This document shows positions 53,057 to 64,000 of a stretch of DNA of 64,000 bases, in pieces. Each line of letters starts with the position of its first letter. Positions within the stretch are counted from its first letter, which is position 1. Location: contig VXAY01004092.1 in the NCBI GenBank assembly GCA_013399855.1, positions 62,001-126,000 of the forward strand, in the 5' to 3' direction. The notes under the pieces are model-generated. The model saw only the letters and a program-made list of their open reading frames with translations. It was not told the DNA's origin and ran no database searches. A program made the translations under genes and the position numbers. The DNA is from Oxyruncus cristatus. Taxonomy: Eukaryota; Chordata; Aves; Passeriformes; Cotingidae.

Positions 53057-53704
53057 TGGCACGAGAGCAAAACTGCAGACCAAATTTACAATACAGGTTT
53101 CTCACTTATATCAACAGATACCTGCCATAATGTAAATTGTTGACTTAAATTTAAGCGCTGCAGATTCTGGCAGGCAGCAAACTAACAGAGTAGACTGATA
53201 TTTAAAAACTCAGCACAAGGTTACCCTTCCAGTTCTGAAGTGGAAATACCTTAGGGTTTTATAAACAATGTTTGTAAAGGTTTCATTTTGCTGTCATGCA
53301 GCAGTACACAAACCCCATCAAAATGCAACAATCTATTTCAATCTAATCAACAGTGCCAGACATTAGGAATGGCAGAGAGCTACCAGTATTAATGTTTTCA
53401 CAGTCTTAACCAGACCAGAATACAGCCTCAAGCTCAACTACCTTTGCACTTGTAAAATGAAATAGGAAATGCTGGTTTAAACCCAGTGCCTTCAGAGGCA
53501 CCCACCAAAGCCTGAGACCAAGAGGGGACAGAGCATGTCCCAGTCTCCCTGTGCTGTAGAGCAAGGACACTGTCAGCGTGAGGGGCACTCAGAGCAGGAG
53601 CTGGGGAGCAGCCCTGCACCCCTCAACGAGCTGTAGCCTCACAAACTCAGTACCAAGCAGGAACTCTGCACAGACCTGGGCAGTGCCAATGAACTGCACA
53701 AGCA

Positions 53705-53750
53705 GAGAATCATTTAGGTTTGAAAAGACCAAGATCATCAAGTCCATCCA
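53705..53750 (-). mobile_element. Possible retroelement 3' end fragment
   Basis: AGAATCATTTAGGTTTGAAA then AGACCAAGATCATCAAGTCC resembles the antisense end of several bird retroelements (AATCATxxAGGTTGGAAAAGACC ... ATCATCAAGTCC). It is short and diverged. The family cannot be assigned without a library. Confidence 0.5.
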
Positions 53751-56366
53751 TAATTATCCTCAATATGAGATCATATATTCTCTTCCTGCAGTCTTCTGCC
53801 TCATTACTCTCCAAACTGACCCTGTGGACACCAGCCTCCCTCTCTAACATGTGACCCTGGCATGCATCTAAAGCAGGTCCATCCAGTGACCTGAATAAAG
53901 CAGCTGCTTTGTAACATAACTGTGTATGATCACACAACCACAATGTCCTAATGCATGTCATGTACACACAGAGTGCAAATCAAGGAAAATGAAGGCTGCA
54001 AAGACAACTTCACTTCAGATATTACGCAGCTTCTAAAAGCTCAACTCCACATCTTAAATGGTGCTGTTACAGAGCCTTGTTGCTGGTTGGCTTGGGGTCT
54101 GTCTTCTTGTTCGGGGAAAGGGAGGGGGTAAAAAGGAGGAACAGCATAAATAAGCCTGAGAAAGCAGACACTCCATTGTGTGGTCCTGTAGAGATCCATT
54201 TGGTTGTCAACAGCTCATATGTAAACAGGACTACACAACTAGAAAATTAAGCTCTAGCTTTAAATACTCCTTGTGCAGCAGTATTATGATATTACTGTTG
54301 AATAGCTCACTTTATCTCAAACGTGTCTGATGCGGTCCAGCTGAAGAGACAGATTCAGTGATCTCATGCTCTTTTCTTGCATACTGCAGAGAATTAAACC
54401 TCTTCCTTTTCTTATAAATTAACTCAACACACGTTCTACAATTTAACCTCGGTCTGTGTTTTAACACATGGTAAATGTATCTGCTCCTCTTTATGCACGT
54501 CTTCTCTTCCCTGTTACCTCCCAAGTTGCAGCCTTCCTATTTCTGCTCCCATTCTCTCTTTCACTTTTATTTCTCTGCCATTTCCAGTGTATGCTACTGG
54601 TCTGTAATTTCGTTTTCAGTAATTCTATACTCTGGCAGCAATAATTTCTCTTCGGTAACACTTCACCTTTTTATTAGGCATGAAGGATGCACTTCACTGC
54701 CCCACGTTACTTATGTAAGCTCACTGAGGAGGTCATGGCACAGCTCTCTCCTAGTGAAGCGTCACCTCGCAATCAGCTGGCACATGTGAGACTCAGCTGT
54801 GACAGAATGGTTGAGGTTACACCTCAGGGCTGCAAACTACCCGCGGCTTTACCTGTCAGCTGAAAAAGCTACAGCAAACCAGTGAAATAAAGCCATCAAA
54901 ACCATTAAAAGCCCTCGCGTGATCTGATGCCTGTTCACACAAATACAGGCGAAAATGAAAGGTACATCTTTGTTTTTTCTGCTCCTACTGAACAGCACGG
55001 ACACGGTGGATTCTTCGGTTGGAAGTACCGCAAAGTCACTTGATCTGTCGCATGCTTGATGTCCCTTGACGCAGGCAAGCATCCCAACCCAAACCAGTTT
55101 TGTGTCTCCCTGTCTTATGTAGACAGACAGGTTTAGGTACATTATACATATTTCTGTTGAAGCAAGGCAACAGAACAGCAGTCAGTGTCAACTCCTAATG
55201 TCTTTAAACACTATGGGTTTCAAGAAAGATGGGCTCAGCTTTTAAAAGATAATCAAAACTATGCTTTTCTATGTTGCTTCCCTTGGTAGTTATCAGAGCA
55301 CTTCCAGAAGTCATGAAAAATTAATGTAAGGGTGAAAATGTTCAGATTTTCTCATCAAAATATCAGAAAATAAGATAAAAACAGGCAAGTCTGTTTCAAA
55401 CTCTTCTCACTATTCTGTCCCTTTACCCACTGCAATGTCACTTTACTCTTGTTCACACGAAGACAGTTCTGCCCTGAACATATTTGAACTTATTAAGAAA
55501 GAGCTCAAACAACATTTCTGGTTTTTGTGGAGGTAAAATAAAGCAAATGTCAGTCAACTATAAGGTACTAGATATTTTAGACTGAGAGCTAGGATTTAGA
55601 CTTCTGAGTTCATGAAGCTAAATCCTATATTCCAGAGATGTACAGACTTGCCAGAAAATTTTTTAAGAGCGGTTTAACTGCCCAACCACTGAAAACATGG
55701 AAGTCCTGGGACCTCCACAGATAATTTCTTTTTATTATTATTAGTAAGTATACTCTATGAAAGGCCAAAGATTCATTTATGTAAATAACAGGAAGCATCT
55801 ATAAAACAATGCAGTTACCCCCCTGTGGCCAGTACAGGCATTTTCCAATATAGGATACCCTCTCTTTTAGTATTATGAAAAAGTAAATGGAGACTACTAA
55901 CCATTTCACGTAGTTTCAAATTTGCTTAGCAGAACTGAAGATATTTTGAGATATCTGACCACTGCCCAGGAGTCTTTAAAGGGGAAGTAGACACAAATCA
56001 TGCACCTGCATCTCTTTATCTGAGTTTGCCTTTCACCTGCTGACAGCAGGTGTGGTGAGGCCACTGCAACAAACTGGAAATCTGCTGCCTCATTAGTTAC
56101 AAGTCTCCAAACTTGCATTGAGAACTCCAGTAAAAGTCTTCCATAATTTAAACAACCTTAAGTAGACCACGTAATTTAAAAAAAAAAAAAAAAATCAGTT
56201 TTGAAAAGAATGGCATGACTGTAATTTGACAGGATGCTGAAAGGAGAGGTAGAGACCAGAGAGCGAATCATTAGTGCAGCACATCGGAGAACCGCAGGAT
56301 TCACTTTAAACATGCCATATAAAGGAAAGTTTATAGCAGTGTAACAACTTCAGAAATCAGACTTAC

Positions 56367-56567
56367 CACTCTTGGTCAGGTACTGAACATTGGCCATCAC
56401 CCCCTCAGTGTAAGCTCCGGGTTCGTAATTGTCCATCTCGCCCGAAACAATGTGAGCGACTCTGGAAGCGCGTCCTCGGATGGCACCTGCCGCACGATCC
56501 AGACCGTCCACGTCCTGCTCCCTCAGGGCAATGATACACTTGTTCACATCCTCGAGAATGTGGCTTT
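56367..56567 (-). CDS. CTNNA3: CTNNA3 internal coding exon, M-III domain first half
   Basis: This exon encodes part of alpha-T-catenin, a cytoplasmic protein that links beta-catenin or plakoglobin at cadherin junctions to F-actin, mainly in heart muscle. The minus-strand frame reads ESHILEDVNKCIIALREQD and then DVDGLDRAAGAIRGRA, SRVAHIVSGEMDNYEPGAYT and EGVMANVQYLTKS. It aligns without gaps to the alpha-catenin M-III helical bundle (about alpha-E residues 516-582, numbering from memory). A pyrimidine-rich acceptor (TGTTTGCAG) precedes it and a GTAAGT donor follows. It enters on phase 1 (G|AA gives Glu) and leaves on phase 1 (G|TG gives Val, completed by the exon at 35789). Length is 2+198+1 nt. 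The frame is open upstream only by chance, and the GTG at 56616 is intronic, not a start. The paralogue call rests mainly on the downstream exons, since this region is similar in alpha-E and alpha-N. Confidence 0.95.
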
Positions 56568-57564
56568 CTGCAAACAGAACAACACTACTCTCAGCACCTC
56601 CCCCGTGGTCAGACACCCTTTAGAAGCAGAGCAGGCTGCACTTTTTAATTCCCCTGTTGAAACGCGTTAGTCAACACAGCTCAGGTGAAAAACCTACGAG
56701 AGGAAACCTCCCCTGAGCTTCCTTGAAATTCTTACAACAATTTATTGATTCCTAGCATTCAAAGGTACAGAAATACTCTCCTATAAGAGCAACAAGAAAA
56801 CAGTGAGGTAGCAAGTGTTACAAGAAAAAGGAGAACCACAAAACCTTACATACAAAGTGAATATTTGCAGAATGAAGGAAAACGTCAAAGTATTAAGGCC
56901 ACTACTTTATTGCTGAAACCCTCTTAAGCCACTGTGACAATGGTTTCCACAAAGAAATGTGTCTCCAAAGACAAACAATTGCCCCAACAACTAAACTAAC
57001 TTCCTTGACATCGATGTATTAGGATGTTCACACTAAATCGAACTTTTATGTGAATAGAAAAAGACGTATTTTTTTGCCTGGTGTTAAAATTACACTGCTA
57101 ATAATTAAATTTTTGCAATATTCATCACTTTACAAAATATATACCTCTTACGTATCTTCCATGCAATTTATACTTCTTCTTATTTACAGTGATACATTTG
57201 CTGTACTGCTGCATACACTCTTGGTTTATATGTTATAACATTAGCATTTCTATGTCACCCATGAAAATCTGAAACGTTAAAAAAGAGCAAAGATTTCTCT
57301 AGAGGAAAGCACCAGGAGAAAATGGTTGCTTAGAGACTGACGGAAGCAACTTTTGGGTTGACATGGTGAGAAATGAAAAGGCAGACAAATGGAGAAGGGT
57401 GCCACTCAAAAGAGAATTACACAGTTCTTCTTCTAAAACAAATTATCGCCCCTCTGTCTTTCTGAATATACAATTTTCCTCCACATTTTTCAAATAGCAA
57501 TGGTGAAGTTGTATTTGTGCTTAACAAACCATTTTTTGATACTCAAATATATCATAGTGGGGGA

Positions 57565-57626
57565 AAAAAACCCCACAACAACCCAACAAAACAAACAAAC
57601 AAAAAAACCAACCAAACAAACAAAAC
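57565..57626 (+). repeat. A/C-rich simple repeat
   Basis: CCCCACAACAACCCAAC followed by several AAAC and AACC units. Low complexity. Confidence 0.8.
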
Positions 57627-60600
57627 AGAGGGAAGGACAGAGATAAAGGAGAAAATACTGTGCTAAAGTAAGTAAGATTAGTCCTAAAACCAAAGGGTAA
57701 CAGACATGAGTAAGGGTTCAGATCAAGCTAGAAGACAGTAATGGTAAGACACAGAGAGGGAGCAGTTCTGTGCTTTTTTACTATTCCCATCTATACCACA
57801 AATACCAAAGGACATATTCCTTTTTTTCAGGCAAAATAATATAGATATAAAATTTAATTTATGGAACAAAGGGTAATACCATAAAATACAATTTAAAAAT
57901 ATAGTTTGTTTAGAGCTTTAAAGCTTAAACACTTCTTAAAAGCTTTCATATTAGCGTTGGTATTGAATTTCCTTTGCTATACAGATCTACAGTCTGCTTT
58001 GTCTCTCAAGAGAATGTCATATAAGAATATTAGAAATGCATGATGTGAAAGCAATAGATTTGCTCCATCTTCAGAAATACCACTGTGATACTTGCCTTGC
58101 ACTAAGCCACAAATTAATTCAGAGCTTACATGTTTCTTGTTAATACACATGACTGCCGTTTGGTACATCTGTATTAAATTCCATTTCATGTTATACAATA
58201 AATGGGACGATCACAGTAACTCAGACAGATAAAACACACAGTTAGGTAATCCTAAATGACTAACTGGGTCTCACATGAGTATCTTGGGATTGTGCCTATG
58301 TAAAAAAGCATGAATTCTAGTTCAGTTTATGAAAGTGCTACACTACAGAATGCCTCTGTGAACATGGAATGTCCATGTCACCAATCTCCCAGGTCAGCAG
58401 AAAACGAGAAGTTTGATAATGGTGATTTTGTCAGCACTGTTGGCTCGGTCTGTGCATATTTGGTAACTGTGCTCATGAACTGACACCTACGTGGAAACAG
58501 GACAACTCCTTCAGTTCCACCCCACCAAACACACCACACCCAACTGGGAAAGAGAGAGGCAAATAACAAGGTGTTCCGGGCACTAACCTGTGCTGTCCAA
58601 GTTAGTAACTTCTCTCTCATTTTCCAGGCATCTCTCTCTTCCTGGGTGCTTCCACACAAACCAGTTTGTGAACGTACACAAGGCTGAAGCACCGATGGAA
58701 AGAGAATGCAGGAGAAAGGACTAACAAACCCCCACTTCTGCTGCCACAGTTATGTCTGAAATGAAGTGGCACAAGTCACCATTGTACTGGGTTTAATGTC
58801 GTCCAAGTGTTGACAGATGTAACTGCAGAATTGGATAGCACAACCTCCACTTGAGGGGCTTTTGTGGGAAGAATACACTGCTCTTTGTTGTTCAGCAAAG
58901 ACAGCAACTAAAGGGCTTAGTCCTGTGTAAACAGAAAGGCAGGGCTCTTCTGGGATCTACCAAGTAAAATCTCCACAATGGGAAAACACAGTTAACTGGT
59001 TATTTTGTACGACAGGAATCTCAAGTGAATTTAGGAAAAAAAACCTGCATGTGGCTTAATGGAAATACTGAATGAATGGAACACATGGCAGAAAGCTCCC
59101 AGTTTCCAAACCTTTCTAAGAGATGCCACAAGCAACATTTTTATGGGCCCAGATGCTCAACAGAAACGCAGTTAGACCTGTATGTTGTGGCCTGAGATTC
59201 CAATCAGCAGCTTTCTTCCAGACTGGTGAGATTACTCTTAAGTCATTATTGACTCTCATTATCAAAGCCCAAAACAGTATCAGTGAATATAAATTAGAAT
59301 GTGGTGTTATCCGTCCAGAGACTCAGTTTCAAAGATGGAAGCAGATTTCATTACCTTGATATTGTCCATCCACCTTGTACTAGAAGAGCTGTGCAGCATC
59401 TTTTCTTGCTACATCCATGCACGGCCTCACATAAGGGGTCACTCGAGAACTTGAGGAATGCCATAAGTATGTCAGAAACTCCCAAGCTCTTGTTGGTGTG
59501 ATGGAATGCACAGCCAATATGCACACACAAAGGAGCATAAATGATCTTGTCCCCACATACAGGTCCTGCTCAGCAGACCTTCCAAATACCACAGCCGACA
59601 TGCAGCCTCTTACAATGCTCTGAAGCTCTTCCCAGATGAAGTACTTCCCAATCAGTAAAACCTTGCTTAATTTCACTTTCCCAAAGCACAAACAAGCTTA
59701 TACACATATGCCTTAGGAGATCTAATGGAAAAGAAAAGAAATCGGCACTGATCACAGTCCAGCTGAGGTTGTTTTAATCTTTATCTTTCCTACAGATGCT
59801 TCTTCCTCCTATACAAAATGCATTAGATCAACTTCTGGTTTTCATCCAAGTAGCCCACTTCCCAGAGCAGAAAAGGAAGATCAGGATGATGAGCCATCTC
59901 TTTGTCATGAGTCAATGTCTAGTGTAAGAGTTAGTTGTAACAGTGGATTGATAGATGCTTAAAGAAATTGTCAGATTGCCGTGGTTGCCACAGCAATTAT
60001 CGTGAGTGGTGCACTGTGCCTTCTGATTTCCTTTGGGATTTTGGTGTTAGTCATCATGGCCAAAAATCATATCTGAGCCAAGCTAACCAATGGATAATAA
60101 AGCAGTCTGACAAAGCCATGACTCAGACTGTCTCTGGGACAAAAATCAATAGCTCTTCCTTTGAATGTCATCTAAGAACAAGACAGGTGATGCCCTTCCA
60201 CTCCACTTGGCACTGATAAGGCCTCAGTTGAAGCACTTTAATAAAGTTTATCTGCTCAGTTAAAAGAAAAAAAAATTGAACCAAATGGAGACACTATGAA
60301 AAACAAACAAACAAAAAAAACCACAGTTACTAGGAATTTTAAAAATACAGTGTGCGAGGAAGCAACAGAAAAATCAGTTTGGTCTCCCTAAGACAAGATG
60401 AAAATTAAAACATGTATTTCTGCAAGCCCTAAACCTAATGTATGCAGTGATAGTTCGGCCTGACCAAAATGATTTCAGTCTTTTACCCTCTGTTGGCATG
60501 ATAGAATGGGAAACCAAGAAACTTTGTACAAAAAGTCAGCTTCCTTTCAGATGACTCCTGTTCCCTGGATGTGCTACTCAGAAAAGGATTCCAAGTTTTC

Positions 60601-62333
60601 CAATAATGGTACTATCCAATATGGCAAAAGACACATTCCCACAGACTCATAAGGCTTTGATGAACACCAAAAAGATGTGTGACAGCAAATAATTGTTAAT
60701 AATACCCACAGTTAGATTTAGCAGGTTTCAGTGCCAAAGTTAAGAGAACAAGATGACTAAGTGGAAAGTGCAAGTCCCAGGATACAATTCCCTGCTGTCA
60801 CTCCTGTATTCAGATTAAAAAAAAAAGTTACATTTAATTCCCACCTTTTTGCTGCATACTGAAGTTCAGACAATACTCAAGGCCAAATCTCCGTGAGCAA
60901 TCTTATTGAAATAGATTTTCTTGGCACTTGTGACTCTTTTAATATAATATCTACATTCTACAACCAAGACAGTGTTTTAGTCACTATTCAAAAATGAAAC
61001 CACTGGTAATCATCTAATGTTCAAAGTCCCTGGCAATTTCAAGAGAAGAATTTTTAAGTTAATAGACAAGTGGAGAAAAATTACTCAGAACGAGGAAAAT
61101 GCACATTCTTCCTTCTCTGATTGCATTAACTAAATACACTTTATCTGCCAAAACTAAGCAACTAGATGATAATTTCTAATATTGTTTGTTGCTAATCCAC
61201 CTGACAACGCTGCCATTCTATCTCACACTAATAATGGAATTGACAGGCAGGGCTCCCACTCATCTGGTATTTACTCAAATGCATTAATGCTTAAAAAATG
61301 CCCCGGTGTTAGACACAGAACACACAAAGTGCATAAATGTCTACTGTTATGTCCATCTAAAAAAAGGCAAGGAGGATCCAGAAGGCTAGGGGCTAAAGCT
61401 TCACCTCAGTTCCTGGAGAAATTAAGGAACAAGATCTCAAAGAACGCTCAAGAAAAGGAAAGGAAACTTAGGACTTGATTTAAGAGAAAAAAAAAAATAT
61501 TCTCTTCTCCGTGGCCGTGATGAAACACTTGATCAAACCGCCTGTGGAGGCCAGAAATTAACTGATGCACAGAAGTGGGGTGCAAGTGATGTGGTTTTCT
61601 GGTGCTAGCTGAAATAAAATATTATTACTTTTAAGGCAGGCTTTTTCAGTGCTGTTGAACTACAAAATCTCCCTCTGAAAGAGGAATTGTGATGACAAGA
61701 GAGACCAAATGCGGGAAGACGCGTAGACGAGGAGCCGCCTGAGTTAGCGGGTATGTCTCATGTTGATGGGCACTAGGCTGCAAGGACAGATTCTTCTGAA
61801 AGAAGAACAGGTCTACAAAACGTGCCAGGTTGTTCCAGGAAGCAGGAGGCTAACTTGGAAAAAAAAAAAAAAAAGTGAAATCTAAGAATATTCAGTATCG
61901 TGGGACATCAGCGCAGGAATACGGTGTCTGGCGCAAGCAGGGAGCTGGAGGCTGCAAGACAAAAGCTAGAAGACAACAGAAGAATAAGGATAGAAGCTGA
62001 CTGCGGACGATGAAAGAGGGAACAGCAGAAAGGCACCCCCTTAGGCGAGGTTCTTCAGGATCTGTCATTATCTGTGCAAGTCCCTAGAGATTACTTTTGA
62101 GGGAGAAGAGACGCAATGCTTCATGTTTTTAGAAACTTCAACCTGTAGCCTGAAACACTGGCTTCAAGTTCTGTTGCCAGAAAACACTAACTGAAGTGTG
62201 TATTTCTTTTGGATTTTACCTTAGGGGGAGCAAAGTATTGACCGAGTTGGCAGCCTCTCCTTACGGTTCATTTTCATTCACATATGCATGAATGATTCCA
62301 AGATGTTAGTATTTAAACTCAGGAAAGCTAAGG

Positions 62334-62382
62334 GGGGAAAAAAAACAACAAACCAAAACAAAACAAAACAAAAAAAGACAAG
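62334..62382 (+). repeat. (AAAAC)n simple repeat
   Basis: G5-A8, then CAACAAACC and about four AAAAC units. Low complexity. Confidence 0.85.
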
Positions 62383-64000
62383 CAACCCACACAATAAAAC
62401 CAAATGCACCCAAAAGCCCCTGCCACCTCCCCACCAAAACAGACTCTGAAAACTAGAATATTTCCTATTAATTACAGAGTTAGTAGTCCAAAATTATCAG
62501 TTTAACCAGCTGGTGAAGGTTTCAAATTACAGAATATTTCTCTCCCTGCATGAGTGAGAATCATACAGCAATATGAATCCTTTCCAGAGTTTCATTTCTT
62601 TCCCTCGTTCACTTTAATGATTACATGATTACAATAGGATTTGGTTGGTTTGAGATGCTAACTGCTTGTGCTTCAATCCTTCCCCTCCATTTCCTGGGCA
62701 CAAAATCCAGCCTACAGACAGGTTGCTGCATTGCCAGCTTCCCCATTTGGCATCCAGATGTATTCCAGGATCTTAGGGAAATGAAGGAAGCATGATTTTA
62801 GACTCTCAGCATGTTTCAGTTTCTCTCCTTTCCTAAAGCTTTACACAAGCCAAGTTTGGAGAGCTCTGGAAAGACAGAATTACAGAAGGACAGAGGTCAA
62901 CCTGATATCCAGGAAATACTCCCCAATACTCTGTAATATGCTGATGACTTTGTAGGACCAGAAGGGAAAAATCATAAACTGGAAATGGTAGCAGGACAGG
63001 AAAGAGGAGACAATGAGAAAGTAAACAAAACAGAGCATTCTTGCTTAATCCTTGGAAATCACCATAACCACAAATCATGTTTGCAATATGCCCCCTCTCT
63101 CTTTTCTACTGCTGCTAACTTCCAGAATGCACATAGCAAATTTTACTCAGATTAACCATGTCTCAGCTATGAACCCAGGCAATTATAATGTTAATGACCT
63201 AGGTAATTATGTTAATACCATTCCTTCCTAAAGGAGCATTCTCTTCACCGAAGTAGTTGTAACCAAAATACAGTGTAATTTGCCTTCTGAACAAATTCAA
63301 CAACTTCAGCTTCTTGAAGTACAACGGAATACACCCCTTCAACCCTAACGTGATCATGCTAACCCCTGATCACAATGACAATTTGGCCTAGACAAGGCAA
63401 CAATGGCCTAGAAGACCTTTTTGTGCCTCACAAAGACTGATACTTCAATGTGAAGTTATTTACACTGGAATTCTCGTAGTATGTGTACATCCTGGTCCAG
63501 TGGAGGGCCCACAGCAGGGGAGGTTGGATGAGTTTTGGACCACTCTATGGATACCATGATCTCTGACATCTGATCACAAATATGGGGACTGATGAATAGT
63601 CCCCCCTTTCCTTTTCCACAGCCAGTAGTTCTTGAATGGACCTGCTTTGCACACCCAGCTTTGCTAAACTGCTCCAAAGAGTAGCTAATACATTTTAAAT
63701 GCATTTACACCTAATACAGCCAGAGCTTCCAGGCAGATCCTGGAAGCCAAGAGTCAACCAGGACACATCCCTGGCCACCTACTCAAATTATAGGAATTTA
63801 AGTTTTAGTGAGCACGGCATGCTGCAAGAACATGCCCAGATAACCTTGGCTGTGCATTAATAGGTTAATTGACTGTGGTCTTTCACTTCTTTACTGAGGT
63901 GTGAGGATGGTAAATACGTGATAAAATGAAACAGTTGAGGACTGGGGCAGGAGGGGCAGGGAATCACTGCAAGGACAATGAGAGTCACCAGAATAAAGAA

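Larger units (their letters stand above)
35790..56366 (-). other. CTNNA3: CTNNA3 intron (about 20.6 kb)
   Basis: The intron lies between the two M-III exons (phase 1). It contains a low-quality homopolymer patch (39220-39360), simple repeats, a 40-bp-period near-tandem repeat (46947-47020), a truncated avian LTR (52273-52415), an N-joined duplication (52749-53056) and a possible retroelement end at 53705-53750. I see no exon or nested gene. The stretches 39370-46940 and 47030-52270 hold nothing I can identify. Confidence 0.9.
56568..64000 (-). other. CTNNA3: CTNNA3 intron, 5' part beyond the window
   Basis: This intron lies upstream in transcript direction and ends at the TTTGCAG acceptor at 56568. 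The preceding exon must end in G to give the phase-1 Glu codon and lies beyond 64000. Short A/C-rich simple repeats occur near 57565-57625 and 62334-62382, and a CpG-enriched patch at 61505-62060. No gene is seen. Confidence 0.85.

Noticed and set aside
11145..56366. A nested gene such as LRRTM3, which sits in a CTNNA3 intron in mammals
   Set aside because: No leucine-rich-repeat coding frame was found in any intron here. In mammals it lies in a more 5' intron, which would be outside this window.
1077..56567. Assignment to CTNNA1 or CTNNA2
   Set aside because: The linker (EELEDVSDLEEDH, EGKTDRAKMTQLPEAEKEK) and ADFKKVKSKLDAEIEIWDDTS follow alpha-T. The alpha-E and alpha-N segments around DDQLIAGQSARAIM are absent.
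56568..56616. GTG at 56616 as a translation start for the 56.4-kb exon
   Set aside because: The sequence between 56616 and 56568 is intron ending in a good acceptor. The exon is internal and joins on phase 1.
1..64000. tRNA, rRNA, CRISPR array, bacterial operon or phage features
   Set aside because: None seen. Gene structure and repeats are those of a vertebrate intron-rich locus.

Overview
This is a vertebrate window, almost certainly from a bird. The evidence is interspersed CR1 LINE fragments with the avian 3' end (octamer-type terminus near 4772-4852) and an avian ERV-type solo LTR (2628-3176, with a second truncated copy at 52273-52415). The base composition is AT-rich, typical of very long introns. 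No species can be named from the sequence alone.

The only gene I can support is an internal piece of CTNNA3 (alpha-T-catenin) on the minus strand. Four coding exons are present, in transcript order: 56567-56367 (201 nt), 35789-35638 (152 nt), 11144-11052 (93 nt) and 1258-1077 (182 nt). All have GT/AG splice sites and their phases join without conflict (1 to 1, 0 to 0, 0 to 0, leaving on phase 2). They encode the third M-region bundle (M-III), the phosphorylatable linker and the start of the actin-binding domain, equivalent to about residues 516-731 of alpha-E-catenin. The 5' exons lie beyond 64000 and the last exons lie before position 1. Introns of about 9.8, 24.5 and 20.6 kb separate the exons, and nothing in them looks like a nested gene.

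Layout: 1-1076 intron; 1077-1258 exon; 1259-11051 intron with an LTR, CR1 fragments and an artefactual duplicated block; 11052-11144 linker exon; 11145-35637 intron with the largest CR1 copy (18.2-19.2 kb) and a complex assembly duplication around a 476-N gap; 35638-35789 exon; 35790-56366 intron with a homopolymer-rich low-quality patch (39.2-39.4 kb), an LTR fragment and another N-joined duplication; 56367-56567 exon; 56568-64000 intron with a small CpG-rich patch.

No undescribed biological system is visible. The most useful observations concern assembly structure. Near-identical blocks are joined by single Ns, and one composite block (29298-31138) reads as an alternative allele in which 28720 is joined directly to 32821 across a 4-bp ACTT overlap. 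The other main point is the alpha-T-specific sequence of the linker and the first actin-binding helix.
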